From contig NZ_JABUBU010000001.1 of the NCBI RefSeq assembly GCF_019834675.1, positions 744,001-808,000 on the forward strand: 64,000 bases of DNA. Reading direction: 5' to 3'. The notes under the pieces were generated by a model that searched no databases, was not told where the DNA came from, and saw only the letters and a program-made list of their open reading frames with translations. Shown one piece after another: positions 35,228-45,165 of the stretch. How positions within the stretch are numbered: position 1 is the stretch's first letter; the number at the start of each line of letters is the position of its first letter. The DNA comes from Rhodococcoides corynebacterioides. GTDB taxonomy: Bacteria; Actinomycetota; Actinomycetes; Mycobacteriales; Mycobacteriaceae. The translations under genes were made by a program, and so were the position numbers.

Positions 35228-36535
35228 TCAGGTGGTGACGCGCAGCCGCGTCTCGAACTCCCGCTCGAGGTCGCGCCAGGACTCGGCCTCGGCGTCGAAC
35301 GGCGGGCTCGGCGCCATCCGGCCGGGCGTCGGCTCGAGAATCCCCGACACCAGCCAACCCAGCGGGGTGGAGGGTGCGAGCGCCTCCTCGACCGACGAGT
35401 CACCGGCGAAATCCGCTGCGTCGGTGAACAATTCGACGGCGAGGTCGAGCTGGTCGACGTCCACGGCCTCGGGTCCGCGGGCGAGATCGTCGGCGATCCC
35501 GGGCAGGACGTAGACGTTCTCGTCGGTCACCACCACGTCGAGGGAGCCGTCGACGGCGGCGGTCCGCACGTCGTCGTACGTCTCGAGGGAGGCGAGGTCG
35601 TGCTCGTGGTCGTCGGCGAGGTAGCGCGCGAGAGCCCGCTCACTGGTGAAGACGAGAACGGCGCCGGACCGTCCGAGGAACACCGGCTCGTCGTCGAGGT
35701 AGCACCGCAGGGTGTAGTACGTGTTCTCGCCGGTGATGATCCGGATCGGATCGATCCCGACGGACGCCCAGAAGTCGTCCTCGTCGTCCTCGTCGTCCTC
35801 GTCGGTGTCGTCGTCCTCGGTCCCGGCCGCGGCGACTCCACCCACGGCGGGCACCGCTGCGGCGTCGGTGCGGGGCTCGACGTCGAGGTCGGGGTCGTCG
35901 ATCTCGTCCGGGTCCTCCGCATCCACCACGTTCTCGGCGGCGGCCGTGATCTCGGCGTCCGCATCGGCCACCGCGGCGTCGTCGACCTGCGGGGTGACCA
36001 ACACCGTGTCGATCGCGTCGAGCACGTCGTCCCACCCGTCGGCCAGCGCGGTTCCGATGCGGTTCCACAGCTGCTTGCCCTCGCGCCCGACGAAGGCGTC
36101 GGCGCCCCGGCCCAGCACCGCGAACAGATGGTTGGCCGAGAAGTACCGCGTGACCGTGTCGAGTTCGCAGACCTCGCCGAGCGTGCGCGCCATGCCGAGG
36201 GAGCGGGCGAGCTCGACGACGACGTCCTCGGTGGGCTCCTCCGCCGCGAGTTCCGGTACTCCGATGAGGTCGTATACGTGATCGTCGTCGGGCTCGATGT
36301 GTTCGGCGGACAGGGCCCGCACGGTGCGCCACTGCGGATGATCGACCAGATCGTTGTCGTCGTCGGCACGGACGAACGCCGCGAGGTGGGCGACCGACGG
36401 GAAGGCGAACAACGCGTCGTCGCGGCCGAGGAAGGCCTCCCACTCCTCGCCGTCCTCGCGCCATTCCGGCGCCCACAGGGTGACCAGGTCGCCGGCGGTG
36501 ACTCCGAGCTCGATCGGGACGATGTCCTGTGCCAT
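35228..36535 (-). CDS. Conserved actinobacterial protein, Rv3311-like
   Basis: 435 residues, no signal or membrane segment. Two similar halves (about 1-165 and 255-420), each with an ITAGDLVTLW/ITGENTYYTL-like start and a VFTSERALARYL/FAFPSVAHLAAFV segment, suggest an internal duplication. They are joined by a strongly acidic linker (about 185-250) ending in a run of Asp/Glu. Position and strand match Rv3311 in the mycobacterial order deoA-add-Rv3311-upp, from memory. Function unknown. ATG 36535 starts the frame. Confidence 0.75.
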   Translation of the reverse strand: MAQDIVPIELGVTAGDLVTLWAPEWREDGEEWEAFLGRDDALFAFPSVAHLAAFVRADDDNDLVDHPQWRTVRALSAEHIEPDDDHVYDLIGVPELAAEEPTEDVVVELARSLGMARTLGEVCELDTVTRYFSANHLFAVLGRGADAFVGREGKQLWNRIGTALADGWDDVLDAIDTVLVTPQVDDAAVADADAEITAAAENVVDAEDPDEIDDPDLDVEPRTDAAAVPAVGGVAAAGTEDDDTDEDDEDDEDDFWASVGIDPIRIITGENTYYTLRCYLDDEPVFLGRSGAVLVFTSERALARYLADDHEHDLASLETYDDVRTAAVDGSLDVVVTDENVYVLPGIADDLARGPEAVDVDQLDLAVELFTDAADFAGDSSVEEALAPSTPLGWLVSGILEPTPGRMAPSPPFDAEAESWRDLEREFETRLRVTT

Positions 36536-36587
36536 GCGCGCGAGCCTATCTCAGCGGCAGGGAAGCAGGAGGTCGTGCATCACGGGC

Positions 36588-37685
36588 TCACTCTGTCGGC
36601 CGGTAGAAACCGTGAAAGGCCATGCCCGAGTTGGTGGTTCGGACCGGTGACACCGACACCGGATCACCCGCCTCGACCAGTTGACCGTTGCCGACCACCA
36701 TCGCGACGTGGCCGTCCCACACCGCGAGATCCCCCGGCATCAGATTCTCCACCGACACCGGGCTGCCGACCGACTGGTCGGCGGCGAGACGGGGAATGTC
36801 CACGCCGGCCTGGCCGTACGCGCTCTGCGTCAGTCCGCTGCAGTCCAATCCCTGGCCGGGAGTGGTGCCGCCCCAGACGTACGGGGTGCCCTGCTGCGCG
36901 AGGGCGAAGCGGACGGCGTCGGCTGCCTGCGCGTTGGGCGCCAGGGCGGTGGATCCGTCCGGGAGCACCACCTCGCGGCCGGTCCCGCCCGCGGCGGGGT
37001 CGTAGAACCGGTGGTTGGACGCCGACTCGGCGGGCCCGGTGTCCGGGACGGCCGGATGCGGTTCGAGCGCGCTGCGCAGGAACCGCTCGGCGTCCGTGAC
37101 GACCGACGAGGCTCCCGGAACCGACGGCACGACCGGCGGGATCAGAGCCGACACCTCGGCGCCCAGCGCGTCCAGTTCGGCCCGCACCCGCGCCGCGACG
37201 GCCCCCGCCTTCGTCACGGCCGACTGCGCCAGTGCCGCCAGTGCCGCGGCACCGGCCGGAGTCACGGCGGTCGGCAGCAGCGGCGCCGCGGCGGCGACGA
37301 ACGAGGCCGCGATCGCCTCCACCTCCGCGGTTCCTCGTGCCACCACCTCGCAGGCCCGTCCGGCGAGCGCCCCCAACGCCTCGGACTCCCGCGCCAAGGC
37401 CGTCGCCGCCTCGGCGGCCCGACCGCACATCTCGCCCACCGCGGTCGCGGCGGCGCCGGACCACCGGGAGTCGTCGACGGTGCCCCGCAGCGCGGACCCG
37501 ACGGCCTCGATGGTGGTCGATCCGGCCGCCAACACGGAGTCCACCGACCCCGGCGGCAGGACCCCGCGCCCCAGGGTGTCGAGAACGTCCTGGATCGGGG
37601 CGAGCAAAGCGCTGGGGTTCGGCACCGTCAGCGTCACGGTGATCGTGTCCGGGGCGGGGGCAACCGGATCGGTGACCGCCTTCAT
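36588..37685 (-). CDS. NlpC/P60 (C40) peptidase with helical T7SS-like N-terminus
   Basis: 365 residues. The C-terminal NlpC/P60 domain (about 250-365) has catalytic Cys in GLDCSGLTQ, His in [11 protein letters not shown] and the third polar site at NGQLVEAGD, so it should cut peptidoglycan stem peptides. The N-terminal 200 residues are Ala-rich helices with a Trp near SRWSGAA, resembling WXG/PE-type secretion substrates, and no Sec signal is seen. The gene overlaps by 4 bp an EspC-like gene. The pair may be exported together by a type VII (ESX) system. Confidence 0.85.
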   Translation of the reverse strand: MKAVTDPVAPAPDTITVTLTVPNPSALLAPIQDVLDTLGRGVLPPGSVDSVLAAGSTTIEAVGSALRGTVDDSRWSGAAATAVGEMCGRAAEAATALARESEALGALAGRACEVVARGTAEVEAIAASFVAAAAPLLPTAVTPAGAAALAALAQSAVTKAGAVAARVRAELDALGAEVSALIPPVVPSVPGASSVVTDAERFLRSALEPHPAVPDTGPAESASNHRFYDPAAGGTGREVVLPDGSTALAPNAQAADAVRFALAQQGTPYVWGGTTPGQGLDCSGLTQSAYGQAGVDIPRLAADQSVGSPVSVENLMPGDLAVWDGHVAMVVGNGQLVEAGDPVSVSPVRTTNSGMAFHGFYRPTE

Positions 37686-37984
37686 CCGCGCAGGTCCGCG
37701 GCGGTGGCGTCGTCACCCTCGCGGTACGTCCGCGATGCCGAGAGCACCGACGTCCCGACCGTGTCGACGACGTCGGCGAGCGAGCCGAGGGCGGCGCAGT
37801 GGCGTTCGACGGCCGCACCGAAGAGGGCGGCGAAGGCGCCCCCGATCGGCCCCAGGGCGGGACCGACGACGGCGGCCGCGCGCCCGGCGGCGGCCGCGTC
37901 CGAGACCACGGCGGCGGTGCCGTGCAGCGAGGTGGCCAGGGTCGGCAGGTACTCCGGGTCGACGTGCACGTCGGGGGTGGTCAT
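37682..37984 (-). CDS. EspC-like type VII secretion target
   Basis: 100 residues starting at ATG 37984 with GAGAGGAC upstream. The sequence opens [20 protein letters not shown], then long Ala-rich helices, as in the ESX EspC family (T7SS target). It ends with a YREGDD segment resembling the YxxxD/E secretion signal (YREGD). Translationally coupled to the NlpC/P60 gene, suggesting a secreted heterodimer or chaperone-like partner. Homology is judged from pattern only. Confidence 0.72.
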   Translation of the reverse strand: MTTPDVHVDPEYLPTLATSLHGTAAVVSDAAAAGRAAAVVGPALGPIGGAFAALFGAAVERHCAALGSLADVVDTVGTSVLSASRTYREGDDATAADLRG

Positions 37985-38080
37985 GGCGGTGTCCTCTCGC
38001 GAGCGGCCGCGGCACCGGGGTGGGCCCGGCACCGTTCTCCGTGTGTTGGACGCCGCGCCCCCGGTTCCGGTTCCGCCCTC

Positions 38081-38086
38081 TAGGGT
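38081..38086 (+). promoter_or_regulatory. TAGGGT -10 box of a probable leaderless upp transcript
   Basis: TAGGGT followed by CG and 7 bp in total before GTG 38094. This supports the GTG as start of a leaderless mRNA. Same string and spacing as upstream of add and the purine nucleoside phosphorylase gene. Confidence 0.5.
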
Positions 38087-38093
38087 CGACGAC

Positions 38094-38735
38094 GTGAACA
38101 CCACGCCCGGTATGGAGACGATCGTCCTCGACCACCCCCTCGCGTCCGCGCTGCTGACCCAGATGCGTGACCGCTCCACCGACAACCCGGCCTTCCGGTC
38201 GGCGCTGCGCCAGCTGACCCAGATGCTGGTGTACGAGGCGCTGCGCGGCGCGCCGTTGGTGGAATTCGACGTGGACACCCCCGTCGCCACGACGACGGGC
38301 TACCGGCTGGCCTCGCCGCCGCTCCTCGTGCCGGTGCTGCGCGCCGGACTGGGCATGGTGGAGAAGGCGAGCTCGCTCATCCCGCAGTCGCGGGTGGGCT
38401 TCGTGGGCATCGCCCGCGACGAGAAGACGCACCAGCCCACGCCGTACATGGAGTCGCTGCCCGACGATCTGGCCGGCTACCCGGTCTACGTCCTCGACCC
38501 GATGCTGGCCACCGGCGGGTCGATGGTGCACACCATCGAACTGCTCGTCCAACGCGGCGCCGACGACGTCACCGCCATCTGCGTCGTCGCGGCACCCGAG
38601 GGCGTCGAGACGCTGGGCGCGGCGGGGTTGCCCGTCCGGCTGATCGCGGCCGCCGTCGACGAGGGCCTGAACGAGAACGCCTACATCGTCCCGGGCCTCG
38701 GCGACGCCGGCGATCGCCAGTTCGGGCCGCGCTGA
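38094..38735 (+). CDS. upp: Uracil phosphoribosyltransferase
   Basis: 213 residues from GTG 38094, or 207 from ATG 38112, which is nearer the usual family length. It converts uracil and PRPP to UMP. Motifs are [15 protein letters not shown], the PRPP loop [14 protein letters not shown] and the C-terminal uracil-binding [15 protein letters not shown]. Convergent with pmmB, 3 bp between stops. Part of the nucleoside salvage set. Confidence 0.95.
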   Translation: MNTTPGMETIVLDHPLASALLTQMRDRSTDNPAFRSALRQLTQMLVYEALRGAPLVEFDVDTPVATTTGYRLASPPLLVPVLRAGLGMVEKASSLIPQSRVGFVGIARDEKTHQPTPYMESLPDDLAGYPVYVLDPMLATGGSMVHTIELLVQRGADDVTAICVVAAPEGVETLGAAGLPVRLIAAAVDEGLNENAYIVPGLGDAGDRQFGPR

Positions 38736-38738
38736 CGC

Positions 38739-40346
38739 TCAGAACGTCCTGGCGAACTCCGCCAGCTCGGCGAGCACGGCACGGCCGCGCGCTCGGGCGG
38801 ACTCGAGGTCGCCGCGCCCGTCCACGGGCTCGACCACCTCGAGATACGCCTTCAGCTTCGGTTCCGTTCCCGACGGGCGCACGATCACGCGGAACCGGTC
38901 GCCGGTGAGTTCGATCGCGTCCGTGCGCAGATCGTCCGTCCGGTCGTTCAGGTCCGACATCGTCACCGCGGATCCGGCCAGTGTGGCGGGGGGCCGGCGC
39001 CGGAGTGTCGTGGTCATGGCGGTGATCTCGGCGAGGTCCTCGACGCGTCGGGACACCTGCGCGCCCACGCGGGCACCGAACTCGACGTCGAGGTCGTCCA
39101 GGACGTCGAGCAGAGTCCGCCCGTCGTGGGCCAGCTCGGCGGCGACATGGGCGAGCAGGACGGCAGCGGAGATTCCGTCCTTGTCGCGCACCGCATCCGG
39201 GTCGACGCAGTGGCCGATGGCTTCCTCGTACGCGTAGACCAGACCGTCGCCGGCGCGCACGAGCCACTTGAACCCGGTGAGGGTCCGACGGTGGCGGGCG
39301 CCGCGGGCAACCGCGAGCGGGCCCAGCAGCGTGGACGAGACGATCGTGGACGCCACCAGGGCGCCGGGTGCGCTGGACCGCAGGATGTGGTCCGCGAGCA
39401 CGGCGCCCGTCTCGTCGCCGCTGAGCATCCGCCACCCGTCCGGCCCCCGCACGCCGACGGCGCAGCGATCGGCATCCGGGTCCAGGGCCACGGCGAGGGT
39501 CGCGTCGGACCGCTCGGCGAGTGCGAGCAGGAGATCGGCGGCTCCCGCTTCCTCGGGGTTCGGGAACGCGACCGTCGGGAAGTCGGGGTCCGGGACGAAC
39601 TGCTCGTCGACCGTGACGACGTCGTCGAATCCGGCGCGGCGCAGCGCCTCGACGGCGAGGTCGCCGCCGACACCGTGCAGTGGAGTCAGGGCGATCCTGA
39701 CGCGGGAGTGGCTCTCCCGCGGGGGAACGCGGCGCAGGAGGCGGTCGAGGTACGGCCCGACGACGTCGTCCACGGTGGGACCGACGGGGACCCGGGGGAC
39801 GCGGGACGCGCCGTCGGCGGACCGGATGAGGGCCTCGATCTCCCGGTCGGCGGGGGAGACCAACTGGGCACCGCCGTCGAGGTAGAGCTTGTAGCCGTTG
39901 TCGGCGGGCGGGTTGTGCGAGGCGGTGATCTGGACGCCCGCGACGGCGCCGCGCGCGCGGGTCGTGAACGCCAGGATCGGCGTCGGGAGCGGGTCGGGGA
40001 GCAACGTCACGCGAAACCCGCTCGCGGCGAACACTTCCGCCGCGGCGGCGGCGAACGCCGCCGAGCCGTGTCGGGCGTCGCGACCGACCACGATCTCCGA
40101 CCCCGGTGCGTGCCGCGCCGACAGGTACGCGGCGACGCCGGCGCTCGCGCGGACGACGACCGCGACGTTCATGCCGTTCGGGCCCGCTCGGACCGGGCCG
40201 CGCAGACCCGCGGTGCCGAAGGCCAGGGTGGCGGCGAACCGATCGGTCAGGTCGTCGTCGGAGGCCGCCAGCAGCTCGGCGCGCGCGTCCGGATCGGGAT
40301 CGTCGGCGAGCCAGCGTTCGAGGCGGTCGCGGTTTACGGCGGTCAC
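38739..40346 (-). CDS. pmmB: Phosphomannomutase/phosphopentomutase-like phosphohexomutase
   Basis: 535-residue alpha-D-phosphohexomutase. Active-site Ser in [13 protein letters not shown], metal loop DPDADRCAV, sugar-binding GFKWLVRAG and EEAIGH, and phosphate-binding [11 protein letters not shown] 40346 overlaps the purine phosphorylase stop (GTGA). The coupling to a nucleoside phosphorylase suggests that it may isomerise ribose- or deoxyribose-1-phosphate from salvage as well as hexose phosphates. It corresponds in position to mycobacterial pmmB. Confidence 0.9.
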   Translation of the reverse strand: MTAVNRDRLERWLADDPDPDARAELLAASDDDLTDRFAATLAFGTAGLRGPVRAGPNGMNVAVVVRASAGVAAYLSARHAPGSEIVVGRDARHGSAAFAAAAAEVFAASGFRVTLLPDPLPTPILAFTTRARGAVAGVQITASHNPPADNGYKLYLDGGAQLVSPADREIEALIRSADGASRVPRVPVGPTVDDVVGPYLDRLLRRVPPRESHSRVRIALTPLHGVGGDLAVEALRRAGFDDVVTVDEQFVPDPDFPTVAFPNPEEAGAADLLLALAERSDATLAVALDPDADRCAVGVRGPDGWRMLSGDETGAVLADHILRSSAPGALVASTIVSSTLLGPLAVARGARHRRTLTGFKWLVRAGDGLVYAYEEAIGHCVDPDAVRDKDGISAAVLLAHVAAELAHDGRTLLDVLDDLDVEFGARVGAQVSRRVEDLAEITAMTTTLRRRPPATLAGSAVTMSDLNDRTDDLRTDAIELTGDRFRVIVRPSGTEPKLKAYLEVVEPVDGRGDLESARARGRAVLAELAEFARTF

Positions 40347-41167
40347 AGGTGCGGAACCAGGTCGCGCAGCAGCGTTCCCATCCGGACGGCCGACGCCGCG
40401 CCGGCGGCGATGACCTCCTCGCCGTCCAACGGCTCGCCGGTGATGCCTGCGGCCAGATTGGTCACCAGGGAGATGCCCAGGACGCGCGCGCCCACGGCCC
40501 GCGCGGCGATGGTCTCGTGGACCGTCGACATCCCCACCAGGTCCGCGCCGAGGGTGCGGAGCATGCGGATCTCGGCGGGCGTCTCGTAGTGCGGGCCCGG
40601 CAGTCCGGCGTAGACGCCCTCGGCGAGCGTCGGGTCGATGGACCGGGCCACCGCGCGCAACTCGGCGGAGTAGGCGTCGACGAGGTTCACGAACTGCGCC
40701 CCGACCATCGGGGAGCGGCCCGTCAGGTTCAGGTGGTCCGAGATCAGGACGGGGTCGCCCACGGCCATGCCGTCCCGGATACCGCCGGCGGCGTTGGTCA
40801 GCACGACCGTCCGCGCGCCCGCCGCGGCCGCCGTCCGCACCGGGTGGACCACCCGCGCGAGGTGATGTCCCTCGTAGGCGTGCGTGCGGCCCAGCAGGAT
40901 CAGCACCGGCGTCTCGCCGACCCGGACCGACCACATGGAGTTGCTGTGGCCCAGGGCGCGGGGCGCCGCGAAGCCGGGCAGCTCGGACATCGGGACGACG
41001 TGGTCCGGGTCGCCGAACTGCTCGGCGGCCCGTTGCCACCCCGACCCCAGGACGACGGCGACGGGATGACGGTCGACGCCCGTGATCCGCGCGAGGGCGG
41101 CCGCGGCGGCCTCCGCGGCGGCGGTGGGGTCGAGTTCCGGGTCGGCGGCTGCGTGGGGGGTGTTCAC
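40343..41167 (-). CDS. deoD: Purine nucleoside phosphorylase (trimeric class)
   Basis: 274 residues. Cleaves inosine and guanosine with phosphate. Visible family motifs are VVLGSGW, the phosphate/ribose site [27 protein letters not shown] and GMSTVHE, which mark the trimeric PNP/MTAP class rather than hexameric E. coli DeoD; the symbol follows mycobacterial usage (punA elsewhere). GTG 41167 is 7 bp after TAGGGT. Adenosine deaminase would supply inosine to this enzyme. Confidence 0.93.
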   Translation of the reverse strand: MNTPHAAADPELDPTAAAEAAAAALARITGVDRHPVAVVLGSGWQRAAEQFGDPDHVVPMSELPGFAAPRALGHSNSMWSVRVGETPVLILLGRTHAYEGHHLARVVHPVRTAAAAGARTVVLTNAAGGIRDGMAVGDPVLISDHLNLTGRSPMVGAQFVNLVDAYSAELRAVARSIDPTLAEGVYAGLPGPHYETPAEIRMLRTLGADLVGMSTVHETIAARAVGARVLGISLVTNLAAGITGEPLDGEEVIAAGAASAVRMGTLLRDLVPHL

Positions 41168-41174
41168 CCGACCG

Positions 41175-41180
41175 ACCCTA
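41175..41180 (-). promoter_or_regulatory. TAGGGT -10 box of a probable leaderless deoD transcript
   Basis: On the minus strand TAGGGT is followed by 7 bp and GTG. No Shine-Dalgarno is present. Third instance of the TAGGGTCG pattern before a nucleoside salvage gene. Confidence 0.5.
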
Positions 41181-41194
41181 GTGCGATCGCCGGG

Positions 41195-41350
41195 TCAATC
41201 CGCGTACGTCCGGTAGAGCCGCCAGAACCACACGGACGCCGCCGATCCGAGGACGACGCCGGAGCCGTAGGCGCCCACCGACACCAACATCGCCGACGCC
41301 GCCACGAGGACGACGATGACGACGGTCTGCAGAACGGCCGCGAGGTGCAC
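41195..41350 (-). CDS. Small single-pass membrane protein
   Basis: 51 residues from GTG 41350 with AGGAG 9 bp upstream. One or two hydrophobic stretches (LQTVVIVVLVAASAMLV, then YGSGVVLGSAASVWFW) are followed by a short basic/aromatic tail RLYRTYAD. It fills the gap between the purine phosphorylase and the enoyl-CoA isomerase-like gene. Function unknown. A longer frame on the same strand is Arg-rich and not protein-like. Confidence 0.6.
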   Translation of the reverse strand: MHLAAVLQTVVIVVLVAASAMLVSVGAYGSGVVLGSAASVWFWRLYRTYAD

Positions 41351-41405
41351 CGATCACCGCTCCTCTCGCTGTCGACCGGCGCCGCCGTGCGGGGTTACCG
41401 GTGAG

Positions 41406-41411
41406 TACCAT
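41406..41411 (+). promoter_or_regulatory. TACCAT -10 box of a probable leaderless enoyl-CoA isomerase transcript
   Basis: TACCAT ends 6 bp before ATG 41418 and there is no Shine-Dalgarno, consistent with leaderless transcription. Confidence 0.4.
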
Positions 41412-41417
41412 CCGATC

Positions 41418-42119
41418 ATGCCTGCACTCGAGCGCGACGGCGACGTCTTCGTCCTCTCCCTTGCCCATGCCGACGGTGTCAATCCCGAGAACCGCTTCCA
41501 TCCGGACTGGATCGAGCAGGTGCACGCGCTGCTCGACGAGGTCGACGCGGTCGAGGGACCGGCCGCCCTGGTGACGGTCGGCGCAGGCAAGTTCTACTCC
41601 AACGGACTCGACACCGACTACCTCTTCGCGCACGCCGACCGCATTCCGGAGTACCTGGACCTCGTGCACACGGTCTACACCCGCCTGCTGCGCTTCCCGA
41701 TGGCGACCGTCGCGGCGATCAACGGCCACGCCTTCGGTGCCGGGGCCATGCTCGCGCTGTGCCACGACACGTCGGTCATGCGGGCCGACCGCGGTTTCTT
41801 CTGCCTGCCGGAGGTCAGCCTCGGCATGCCGTTCACCGAGGGCATGTCCACGCTGCTGCTCGAACGGCTGCCGAACGCCACGGCCGTGGAGGCCATGACC
41901 ACCGGCCGCCGCTACGGCGCCGCCGATGCGGTCGCGCACCACATCGTGGGGGAGAGCGCGGCCGAGGACGCCGTCGTCGCCCGGGCGGTCGAGATCGCCG
42001 CGGCGCGGACGGCGACGCACGGCCCGAACATGACCTCGATCAAGGACAGCATCCACACCCGCACCCTGGCGGCCCTGTCGGTGCAGACCGGGGACAGTTC
42101 GTTCTCCTTCGGTTCCTGA
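41418..42119 (+). CDS. Enoyl-CoA hydratase/isomerase family protein
   Basis: 233-residue crotonase-fold protein. Oxyanion-hole segments YSNGLDTDYL and AINGHAFGAGAMLALCHD are present, and one catalytic Glu is kept (FCLPEVSLGMPF). The Glu that hydratases have in the GGGxE helix is replaced by Met/Ala, which resembles delta3,delta2-enoyl-CoA isomerases. Short for a hydratase. It stands alone; the next gene begins 82 bp later. Confidence 0.85.
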   Translation: MPALERDGDVFVLSLAHADGVNPENRFHPDWIEQVHALLDEVDAVEGPAALVTVGAGKFYSNGLDTDYLFAHADRIPEYLDLVHTVYTRLLRFPMATVAAINGHAFGAGAMLALCHDTSVMRADRGFFCLPEVSLGMPFTEGMSTLLLERLPNATAVEAMTTGRRYGAADAVAHHIVGESAAEDAVVARAVEIAAARTATHGPNMTSIKDSIHTRTLAALSVQTGDSSFSFGS

Positions 42120-42201
42120 CGGGCCCCGGGCCGGCCCCGATCGGCGTCCCGATCCGCGCCTGACCCGTCCGCGTGAGTCGGCCGGTGCGAGACTGTCCGT
42201 C

Positions 42202-43386
42202 GTGACCTCCTTCCCGGCCGACGCCCTCGACGGCGTCGTCACCGCCGCGACCCCGGACCTCGTCGCGCTGTCGCACGCGATCCACGCGCGTCCGGAGCTG
42301 GCGTTCGAGGAGACGTTCGCCTCGGCCGCGACGGCGGACCTGCTCGTTGCCGCCGGCTTCGAGGTGACGCGGGGTGTGGCGGGTCTGCCGACGGCGTTCG
42401 ACGCGCGGTACGGGTCGGGTGACCTGGTGATCGCCCTGTGCGCGGAGTACGACGCGTTGCCGGAGATCGGCCACGCCTGCGGGCACAACATCATCGCGGC
42501 GTCGGCCGTCGGCGCGGGGCTGGCGCTCGCCTCCGCCGCGGACGAGCTGGGGCTGACCGTCCGCGTGCTCGGCACGCCGGCCGAGGAGACCGGCGGCGGC
42601 AAGGTGGTCATGCTCGAGGCCGGCCTGTTCGACGACGTGGGCGCGGCGATGATGGTGCATCCCGGTCCGTTCGACATCGTGGCGGCCCGGTCGCTCGCGC
42701 TGGCGGACATCGCCGTGCGGTACCGCGGGCGAGAGGCACACGCCTCCGCCGCGCCGGAGTGGGGGATCAACGCCGCCGACGCCGCGACCGTCGCCCAGGT
42801 GAGCATCGGTCTCCTGCGGCAGCATCTGCGTCCGGGTCAGCAGGTGCACGGCATCGTCGGGCACGCCGGAACGGCGCCGAACATCGTGCCCGGCTCGTCG
42901 GAACTGCTCTACTACCTGCGGGCCGACACGGCGGAGGAGCTCGACGACCTCGACCGGCGGGCGCGGGGGTGCTTCGCGGCCGGCGCCGTGGCCACCGGGT
43001 GCACCCACGAGGTGGCGACGGTCTCGCCCACCTACACCGAACTGACCCCCGATTCCTGGTTGGTCGAGCGCTACCGCGACGTCGTCGGCGACCTCGGTCG
43101 CACCGCCGTTCCGCGCGAGTTCGAGACGTCGCGGCCGTTCGGCAGCACGGACATGGGTAACGTGACTGCGCGCGTCCCCGGCATCCACCCCGTCATCGGG
43201 TTGGACTCGCGGGGCGCCGTCACCCATCAACCGCAGTTCACCGCGGCGTGCGTGACCGAGTCCGCCGACCGTGCCGTGGTGGACGGTGCCCGTGCTCTGG
43301 CGCGGGTCGCCGTGCTCGCGGCCACCGACGCACACCACCGCGACCGCCTCGTCGCGGCAGCACACGAGAGGACGAGAAGACCATGA
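42202..43386 (+). CDS. amiB1: M20D-family amidohydrolase AmiB1
   Basis: 394-residue cytosolic metallo-amidohydrolase of the IAA-amino acid hydrolase/carboxypeptidase type. Metal-binding motifs GHACGHN and GTPAEETGGGK, a His in MMVHPGP, and dimerisation-domain segment REAHASAAPEWGINA. GTG 42202 starts the protein. It overlaps amiA1 by 4 bp, so the two paralogues probably form a heteromeric or sequential pair hydrolysing N-acyl amino acids or peptides. Matches the mycobacterial pair by position. Confidence 0.88.
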   Translation: MTSFPADALDGVVTAATPDLVALSHAIHARPELAFEETFASAATADLLVAAGFEVTRGVAGLPTAFDARYGSGDLVIALCAEYDALPEIGHACGHNIIAASAVGAGLALASAADELGLTVRVLGTPAEETGGGKVVMLEAGLFDDVGAAMMVHPGPFDIVAARSLALADIAVRYRGREAHASAAPEWGINAADAATVAQVSIGLLRQHLRPGQQVHGIVGHAGTAPNIVPGSSELLYYLRADTAEELDDLDRRARGCFAAGAVATGCTHEVATVSPTYTELTPDSWLVERYRDVVGDLGRTAVPREFETSRPFGSTDMGNVTARVPGIHPVIGLDSRGAVTHQPQFTAACVTESADRAVVDGARALARVAVLAATDAHHRDRLVAAAHERTRRP

Positions 43387-44549
43387 ATCCCGCCGACGCC
43401 TGGATCGATGCGCACGGTGCGGATCTGGTGGCGTGGCGTCGTCGTATCCACGCCCATCCGGAACTGGCTCGGCAGGAGTTCGCGACCACCGCCTTCGTGG
43501 TCGAGACCCTCCGAACGGCCGGCTTGTCGCCGACGGTGCTGCCGGGGGGCACCGGGGTCGTGTGTGACATCGGCCCCGCGGGTCCGCGCATCGCGCTGCG
43601 GGCGGACATGGACGCACTGCCGCTGACGGAGTTCACGGGCGCGGAGTACTCGTCGACGGTCCCCGGGGTGTCCCACGCGTGCGGACACGACGCCCACACC
43701 ACCGTGCTTCTCGCGACCGGCCTGGTGCTGGCCTCGCTGCCGTCGCTGACGCAGGGGGTGCGCCTGATCTTCCAACCCGCCGAGGAGGTCATGCCCGGCG
43801 GCGCGATCGACCTGGTCGCGGCGGGCGTGCTCGACGGCGTCTCCCAGATCCACGCGCTGCACTGCGATCCCCGGCTCGAGGTCGGCAAGGTCGGCATCCG
43901 CGTCGGCGCGATCACCTCGGCGGCGGACACCGTCGAACTGCGTCTCGATTCGGCCGGCGGCCACACCTCGCGGCCGCACCTGACGTCCGACCTGGTGTAC
44001 GCGCTGGGGTCCGTCATCACCGCGCTGCCGGGTCTGCTGAGCCGCCGAGTGGATCCGCGGACCAGCACCGTCATGGTGTGGGGCGCCGTCGTGGCCGGTC
44101 AGGCGCCGAACGCCATCCCGCAGAAGGGCATGCTGACCGGCACCGTCCGCACGGGCGATCATCAGACGTGGGAACTGCTCGAGCCATTGGTGCACGAGAT
44201 CGTGGCCGGTGTGTTGGCGCCGACGGGCGTGAAGTTCGAGGTCGAGTACCGGCGTGGAGTACCGCCCGTGGTGAACGACGAGCACGCCACGCGCCGCTTC
44301 GAAGCGGCCATCCGGTCTCTCGGACCGGACGCGTTGGCCGACACCGCGCAGTCCGGCGGTGGGGAGGACTTCTCCTGGTACCTCGAGCACGTGCCGGGGG
44401 CGATGGCGCGACTCGGGGTGTGGTCGGGACACGGGCCGCAGCTGGACATCCACCAGGCGACGTTCGATCTGGACGAGCGGGCGCTCGCGGTGGGCGTGCG
44501 GGTCATGACGGCGCTGGCCCTCGGTCTCGACGGTCCCGAGCGCGACTAG
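43383..44549 (+). CDS. amiA1: M20D-family amidohydrolase AmiA1
   Basis: 388 residues, paralogue of the upstream protein. Motifs are LRADMDALP, SHACGHDAHT, FQPAEEVMPGGA and the dimerisation segment SAGGHTSRPH. Predicted Zn/Mn-dependent N-acyl-amino acid or peptide amidohydrolase. ATG 43383 overlaps the amiB1 stop. It ends 16 bp from the convergent gamma-glutamylcyclotransferase-like gene. Confidence 0.88.
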   Translation: MNPADAWIDAHGADLVAWRRRIHAHPELARQEFATTAFVVETLRTAGLSPTVLPGGTGVVCDIGPAGPRIALRADMDALPLTEFTGAEYSSTVPGVSHACGHDAHTTVLLATGLVLASLPSLTQGVRLIFQPAEEVMPGGAIDLVAAGVLDGVSQIHALHCDPRLEVGKVGIRVGAITSAADTVELRLDSAGGHTSRPHLTSDLVYALGSVITALPGLLSRRVDPRTSTVMVWGAVVAGQAPNAIPQKGMLTGTVRTGDHQTWELLEPLVHEIVAGVLAPTGVKFEVEYRRGVPPVVNDEHATRRFEAAIRSLGPDALADTAQSGGGEDFSWYLEHVPGAMARLGVWSGHGPQLDIHQATFDLDERALAVGVRVMTALALGLDGPERD

Positions 44550-44565
44550 CCCGTCGGCCGCGCGA

Positions 44566-45030
44566 TCAGGGCGCGGTGCCCGGTCCCACGTTCCGGGAGT
44601 TGCGGGTGCGCAGGTCTCGCACGTAGTCCGCGGGTGCGCCGGCGATCTCGGCGGCCTCGGCCATCACGCCCAGGTAGCGGGCGCTGGGCAGCCCGCCCTC
44701 GTACGCGTCGAGGACGTAGAGCCACGCCAGCACGGGACCGTCCTGCGTGTCCACGCGGAGTCGGATCTTGCGGTGGATGCCGAGCTCCGAGCCCTCCCAC
44801 CGGTCCAGGCGGTCCTCGTCCTCGGGCGGCACGTCGTAGAGCACGACGAACACGCGCGACTCGGGGTCCTCGACGACCGTGGCCAGCGCGCCCTCCCAGC
44901 CGATGTCCCCGCCGCCGAACGTCAGGCGCCACCCCTGCAACCATCCGGTTCCGGCCACGGGCGAATGGGGGCACCGCTCGAGCATCTGCTCGGGATGCAT
45001 GTTGGAACCGTAGGCGGCGTAGATCGGCAC
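44566..45030 (-). CDS. Gamma-glutamylcyclotransferase-like protein
   Basis: 154 residues from GTG 45030. The N-terminal IYAAYGSNMHPEQM is the substrate-binding loop of the AIG2/GGCT fold, and the catalytic acid is the Glu in RWEGSELG. Cyclotransferases of this fold act on gamma-glutamyl compounds. Equivalent by position to Rv3304. A long frame upstream runs through lpdA and is a shadow. Confidence 0.82.
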   Translation of the reverse strand: MPIYAAYGSNMHPEQMLERCPHSPVAGTGWLQGWRLTFGGGDIGWEGALATVVEDPESRVFVVLYDVPPEDEDRLDRWEGSELGIHRKIRLRVDTQDGPVLAWLYVLDAYEGGLPSARYLGVMAEAAEIAGAPADYVRDLRTRNSRNVGPGTAP

Positions 45031-45165
45031 GGCGGTCAGCCTAATCCGTCGGCGCCGCGACCTCGGGCCGGGGAGCGGACCGTCGGTGCGGTGAATTAGG
45101 TTGAGGGGGTGTGAGTGACCCTCACGCACGCTCGTTCTCCCGCACATCCACCACGGAGGCTCTTC

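Noticed and set aside
35760..35825. GTCGTC-rich microsatellite in the Rv3311-like gene
   Set aside because: It simply encodes the acidic Asp/Glu linker in frame and needs no separate explanation.
41178..42806. A 542-residue minus-strand frame opposite the enoyl-CoA isomerase and amiB1 genes
   Set aside because: Composition (Ser/Arg/Ala-rich, no domain) and full antisense overlap with two clear genes mark it as a high-GC shadow.
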